Below are positions 60,995 through 64,000 of a stretch of DNA of 64,000 bases, one piece after another. Position 1 is the first letter of the stretch; each line of letters begins with the position of its first letter. The DNA lies in contig NZ_BKAH01000009.1 of NCBI RefSeq assembly GCF_007992455.1, positions 53,027 to 117,026 on the forward strand, read 5' to 3'. The translations under genes and the position numbers were made by a program. This stretch comes from Microbacterium saccharophilum. Its GTDB lineage: Bacteria > Actinomycetota > Actinomycetes > Actinomycetales > Microbacteriaceae. The notes beneath the pieces are model-generated. The model was not told the DNA's origin. It did no database searches and saw only the letters and a list, made by a program, of their open reading frames with translations.

Positions 60995-61801
60995 TCAGCC
61001 GCGGGACAGTCTCTCGACCTCGTCGAGCCAGACGGTCGGGTTGCCGTGATCGGCGGTCGCGCCCGGCTGCAGGTGGACCACGTACTCGGCGTTCCCGTGC
61101 GTGCCGACGATCGGCGACGCGATCAAGCCGTGTGTGCCGAGGCCTGCGTCCCACGCCGACCAGAGCACGGTGGCGACCGCGTCCGCTCGTCGGCCGGGGT
61201 CGGTGACGAGACCTTCGCGTACCCCTGTGCGGCCGACCTCGAACTGGGGTTTGATCAGCAGCACGATGTCGGCATCGGGAGCGGCGACCCCGGCGACGGC
61301 CGGCAGCACGTGGCCGAGTGAGATGAAGGACAGATCCCCCGTCACGATGCGCGGCGGGATCGGGATTCCGCTCGCCTCGGCGAGGATCTCCGGCGTCATG
61401 TAGCGGACGTTGAATCCCTCGATCGCGATGACCTCATCGTCCGCGGCGACGGTCGCCGCGAGCTGACCGTGTCCCACGTCGACCGCGATGACCGGCGTCG
61501 CTCCGCGTTCGCGCAGAACCTGAGTGAATCCCCCCGTCGAGGCGCCCATGTCGAGCGCTACGCGACCTGTGACGTCGATCCCGAACGCGTCGAGGCCGGC
61601 GAGGAGCTTGTGTGCGGCGCGGCTGACGTAGTGATCGGATGCCGCGACCTCGATGACAGCATCGTCGGCGACGCGCACCGATGACTTCACGACGGTCGCA
61701 CCGTCGACCGACACCAGTCCGGCGTCGATGAGCTGGGCGGCGTGCGTGCGCGAGCGGGCCAGCCCCCGCGCGGCGACCGCCGCGTCGAGACGGCTCGTCA
61801 T
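60995..61801 (-). CDS. tlyA: TlyA-family 23S/16S rRNA (cytidine-2'-O)-methyltransferase
   Basis: 268 residues. N-terminal S4 RNA-binding domain (SRLDAAVAARGLARSRTHAA ... GLVSVDGATVVKSS, about 3-50) and a FtsJ-like methyltransferase domain with ALDMGASTGGFTQVL (SAM motif). TlyA methylates ribosomal RNA and makes cells sensitive to capreomycin in mycobacteria. The start overlaps the preceding 54-residue gene by four bases. Converges on the RibD-fold gene. Confidence 0.93.
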   Translation of the reverse strand: MTSRLDAAVAARGLARSRTHAAQLIDAGLVSVDGATVVKSSVRVADDAVIEVAASDHYVSRAAHKLLAGLDAFGIDVTGRVALDMGASTGGFTQVLRERGATPVIAVDVGHGQLAATVAADDEVIAIEGFNVRYMTPEILAEASGIPIPPRIVTGDLSFISLGHVLPAVAGVAAPDADIVLLIKPQFEVGRTGVREGLVTDPGRRADAVATVLWSAWDAGLGTHGLIASPIVGTHGNAEYVVHLQPGATADHGNPTVWLDEVERLSRG

Positions 61802-61962
61802 GCGTGGGTGTCGCGGGGGCCGGACTCCAGCCGGCGCGCGAGCTCGTCGTGCACGGCCGCGTACGCGGCGGCCCGCTCGCTCAGGGGCTGCCCCTCGATG
61901 ACCTCGAGCGTGGACAGCAGGTCTTCGCGACGCTCGCGGGGGTCTCCGGCATCCATCGACAT
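61798..61962 (-). CDS. Small conserved-type hypothetical protein between HAD and tlyA genes
   Basis: 54 residues, starting MSMDAGDPRERREDLLSTL. Predicted as one or two helices with IEGQPLSERAAAYAAVHDEL (about 22-41). Its stop overlaps the tlyA start (ATGA), and it is 25 bases after the HAD gene, so it is part of the same run. Similar short proteins are known at this locus in actinobacteria; function unknown. Confidence 0.7.
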   Translation of the reverse strand: MSMDAGDPRERREDLLSTLEVIEGQPLSERAAAYAAVHDELARRLESGPRDTHA

Positions 61963-61987
61963 GCCGTCCACGATACGCGCCCGCCGG

Positions 61988-63019
61988 TCAGGGGCGATGG
62001 AACGGATCCGCGTAGAGCCGTTCGGGGACGCGGAATCCGTAGATCGCGCGGCCCGTTCCCCAGATCGCCGCCGCGCCGGCGCGCACCAGATCGATAGGGC
62101 GCTCGCCCTCGGCGACGATGCGCACATCGGGGCCGTCGATCCGCACGGCGGCGGAGCCGACCGTCGTGACGTCGCCGCGGGAGACGACGTCCGGGTACGG
62201 CTCGTGCAGCTCGCGCAGGTCGCCCACGATGAACGTCGGTTGGGAGTGCTTCGGCGCCGCAAGGACGTGTTTGGGCCGGTCGATGCCGGTGAGCACGAGG
62301 ACCGACGGGATGCCGGCGGCGTGTGCGCCGGCGATGTCGGTGTCGAGGCGGTCGCCGATGAACAAGGGACGCCGTGCGCCGAAACGCGCGACCGCCTCGT
62401 CGAAGATCGGGCGTTCGGGCTTGCCGGCGACGACGGCCAGCCGACCGACGGCGGTATGCACGGCGGAGACCAGGGTCCCGTTGCCCGGAGCGATCCCGCG
62501 CGACTGCGGAATCGTCCAATCGGTGTTGGTCGCGATCCAGGGGATCCCGCCTTCGTCCTCCGGCGTCGCGAGGGCGTAGGCGGCCTCCGCCAACTGCGCC
62601 CAGCCGACCTCGGGCGCAAAGCCCTGCACGACCGCAGCCGGCGCGTCGTCGGCGCTGCGGGTCACGCGGTACCCGGCACGCTCCAGTTCGAAGACGAGTC
62701 CGTCTCCCCCGACGACCAGCACGGTCGAGCCGGCCGGAATGCGGTCCGTCAGCAGCCGGACGGCGGCCTGCGGGCTCGTGACCACGTCTCCCGGCTCAGT
62801 GCGAAGACCGAGCTCACGCAGATGCGCGGCCACGACGGTGTCCCGACGGGACGCGTTGTTGGTGATGTAGCCGAGTCGACGACCCTCGGCAGCACGGTTC
62901 AGACTGTCGACGGCGTACGGCAGCGCGCCGTCACCGGCATAGACGACCCCGTCGAGGTCTGCGAGGACGAGGTCGATGCCCTCGAGCGGGGTGGGACGTG
63001 TCCGGGAGAGCAGCGGCAT
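61988..63019 (-). CDS. HAD-IIA family hydrolase
   Basis: 343 residues. Motif I LVLADLDGVVYAGDGALPY (17-35), a C2-type cap, and GDRLDTDIAGAHAAGIPSVL (motif IV) near residue 215. NagD/PGP-like members dephosphorylate sugar or nucleotide phosphates, such as by-products of glycolysis. The stop of the TPR gene overlaps its ATG by one base. Confidence 0.9.
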   Translation of the reverse strand: MPLLSRTRPTPLEGIDLVLADLDGVVYAGDGALPYAVDSLNRAAEGRRLGYITNNASRRDTVVAAHLRELGLRTEPGDVVTSPQAAVRLLTDRIPAGSTVLVVGGDGLVFELERAGYRVTRSADDAPAAVVQGFAPEVGWAQLAEAAYALATPEDEGGIPWIATNTDWTIPQSRGIAPGNGTLVSAVHTAVGRLAVVAGKPERPIFDEAVARFGARRPLFIGDRLDTDIAGAHAAGIPSVLVLTGIDRPKHVLAAPKHSQPTFIVGDLRELHEPYPDVVSRGDVTTVGSAAVRIDGPDVRIVAEGERPIDLVRAGAAAIWGTGRAIYGFRVPERLYADPFHRP

Positions 63020-64000
63020 CAGGCCTCGGGCTCCCGGTGGTCCTCCTCGTCGGCGGGTGCCACGGGGTCGGCCACGTCGCTCGCAGGCGCCGCGGCGTCA
63101 GCGTCCGAGTCGTCCGCGATCGCCACGCCGTCATCGTCCGCAGACTCGAGGTCGTCATCCGCCTCGCCCGGGTGCTCGCTCTCGAACGTCTCGGCTTCCG
63201 ACTCGTCGGGGAGCTCTTCGATCTCCTCGACGACCAGGACCTCACGGTCGGCATCGAGAGCGTCGATCGCGTCGCCGGCGATCTCGGCGCGGCGCTGCCA
63301 TTCCTGCGCCTCGGCATCACGACCGAGCTCCTCGAGAACCGCCGCGCGGGCGGCGAAGAGCGCAGGGCTCCACGAGAACGCCCGGTCCGGGTCGAGTTCC
63401 GGGATGTCGAGCTCCTGGAGCGCACGGTCGGCCTGGCCGAGATCGAGGCGCGCGCCGGACATCGCAATGGCGAGCTCGACGCGTACGTCGACCGGCAGGC
63501 TCGCACGGTCCACGGCGCGCCCGACCTCGAGAGCGCGATCCGGACGGCCGACGCCCCGCTCGCTGTCCACCATCAGCGCGATCTGGTGGTCGCTGCCGGA
63601 GATCCGGCGGTACGTGCGCAGCTCGCGAAGGGCGAGCGCGAAGTCCCCGTTGGCGTACGCCGTGATCGCGACAGTCTCCCGGACGACGGCGATGCGGCCC
63701 GCCCGTCGGGATGCCGCGAGCGCGTGTTCGTGCGCGAGTGCGGGGTCCTCGTCGATGAGCTGCGCCGCCATCGCCAGGTGGCGTGCGACCTGCTCGGCGT
63801 TCTCTTTGCTCAGGGTCTTCAGCTCGTTGCGCGCCTGGCCGTTGAGATCGAAGGCAGTGACGTCGTCGGGGATCTCCGGGCCGGCCGACGACTGGCGACG
63901 GTCGGAGTCCTGCGGAGGCCGCGAGGATCGACGGTCGTCGCCGAAGGAACGACGCTCGCCGTCGCGGGGCGGGTACGACTTCCGCTCACCGCCGCGGGGC
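63019..64000 (-). CDS. TPR-containing protein (5' end outside the window)
   Basis: At least 326 codons; the start lies beyond the right edge and the frame is open through 64000. The visible N-terminal part is Arg/Ser/Asp-rich and probably disordered (ERKSYPPRDGERRSF, DDRRSSRPPQDSDRRQ), then helical repeats with ALRELRTYRRISGSDHQIALM and AVLEELGRDAEAQEWQRRAE, and an acidic Asp/Glu/Ala tail of about 70 residues. The layout resembles actinobacterial tetratricopeptide proteins upstream of the tlyA locus. Function unknown. Confidence 0.8.
   Translation of the reverse strand, partial: PRGGERKSYPPRDGERRSFGDDRRSSRPPQDSDRRQSSAGPEIPDDVTAFDLNGQARNELKTLSKENAEQVARHLAMAAQLIDEDPALAHEHALAASRRAGRIAVVRETVAITAYANGDFALALRELRTYRRISGSDHQIALMVDSERGVGRPDRALEVGRAVDRASLPVDVRVELAIAMSGARLDLGQADRALQELDIPELDPDRAFSWSPALFAARAAVLEELGRDAEAQEWQRRAEIAGDAIDALDADREVLVVEEIEELPDESEAETFESEHPGEADDDLESADDDGVAIADDSDADAAAPASDVADPVAPADEEDHREPEA

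Overview
The window looks like chromosomal DNA of a high-GC actinobacterium, most probably a Microbacterium or close Microbacteriaceae relative. Grounds: GC near 70% by eye, strong G/C third-position bias, gene content (RamB-type regulator with an aceA/aceB glyoxylate shunt, actinobacterial NusG with a long acidic N-terminus, TlyA/HAD-IIA neighbourhood, HadA/HadB/MurB neighbours, CsbD, an AglEFG-like sugar porter) and the dense use of the word GGATGCC/GGCATCC. There is no insertion sequence, prophage, CRISPR array or rRNA. One tRNA (Trp, anticodon CCA) is present. Genes are packed tightly, with many 4-base start/stop overlaps.

Layout. 0-5.4 kb: molybdenum cofactor block: probable modA lipoprotein (cut by the left edge), a HTH-TOBE protein, then moeZ-moeA-moaC-mobA-DUF6457-moaD on the plus strand converging on moaE and a mogA/moaB-type gene. 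5.4-13.3 kb: SDR/DUF2867 protein, an FdhF/YdeP-family molybdoenzyme (a likely consumer of the cofactor), a HerA-like DUF853 ATPase, a PAP2 phosphatase and a Bcr/CflA efflux pump. 13.5-14.9 kb: coupled DUF3105/DUF305 membrane proteins. 15-20 kb: sugar ABC transporter (binding protein and two permeases, no ATPase) with a divergent LacI repressor and matching operators. 20-21.3 kb: rplL-rplJ behind an L10 leader with an attenuator. 21.3-27.8 kb: stand-alone YqaJ nuclease, MFS pump plus MarR with a three-site operator region, oxidoreductase, lysG/lysE, DUF1801 protein, acylphosphatase. 28-30.7 kb: rplA-rplK-nusG-secE-tRNA-Trp.

30.8-41 kb: a PPOX-fold protein and a six-gene minus-strand operon (gabT, amine oxidase, universal stress protein, amino acid permease, two aldehyde dehydrogenases) with a divergent PucR regulator; together these can take putrescine through GABA to succinate. 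41-46 kb: ramB-like regulator divergent from aceA-aceB, then a YCII protein. 46-50 kb: large LuxR/LAL regulator divergent from a methyltransferase. 50-54 kb: aspC, murB, hadB, hadA, TauE/SafE exporter. 54-57.5 kb: small protein, lipoprotein overlapped with a Ser/Thr kinase, YaeQ, FMN reductase. 57.6-64 kb: UbiB-type kinase with a PadR repressor, CsbD, RibD/DHFR-fold reductase, tlyA, a 54-residue protein, HAD-IIA phosphatase and a TPR protein cut by the right edge.

The most general signal is in the non-coding DNA: fifteen genes on both strands have an nAnnnT hexamer exactly 6 or 7 nt before the start codon, where a -10 box would sit if transcription began at the start codon itself. This points to widespread leaderless expression, and it helps choose start codons. 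No clearly unprecedented multi-gene system is visible; the strongest candidates for follow-up are that promoter signature, the putrescine/GABA operon with an embedded stress protein, the MFS/MarR operator cluster, the DUF3105/DUF305 pair, the kinase/lipoprotein pair and an intergenic repeat near 27.85 kb.
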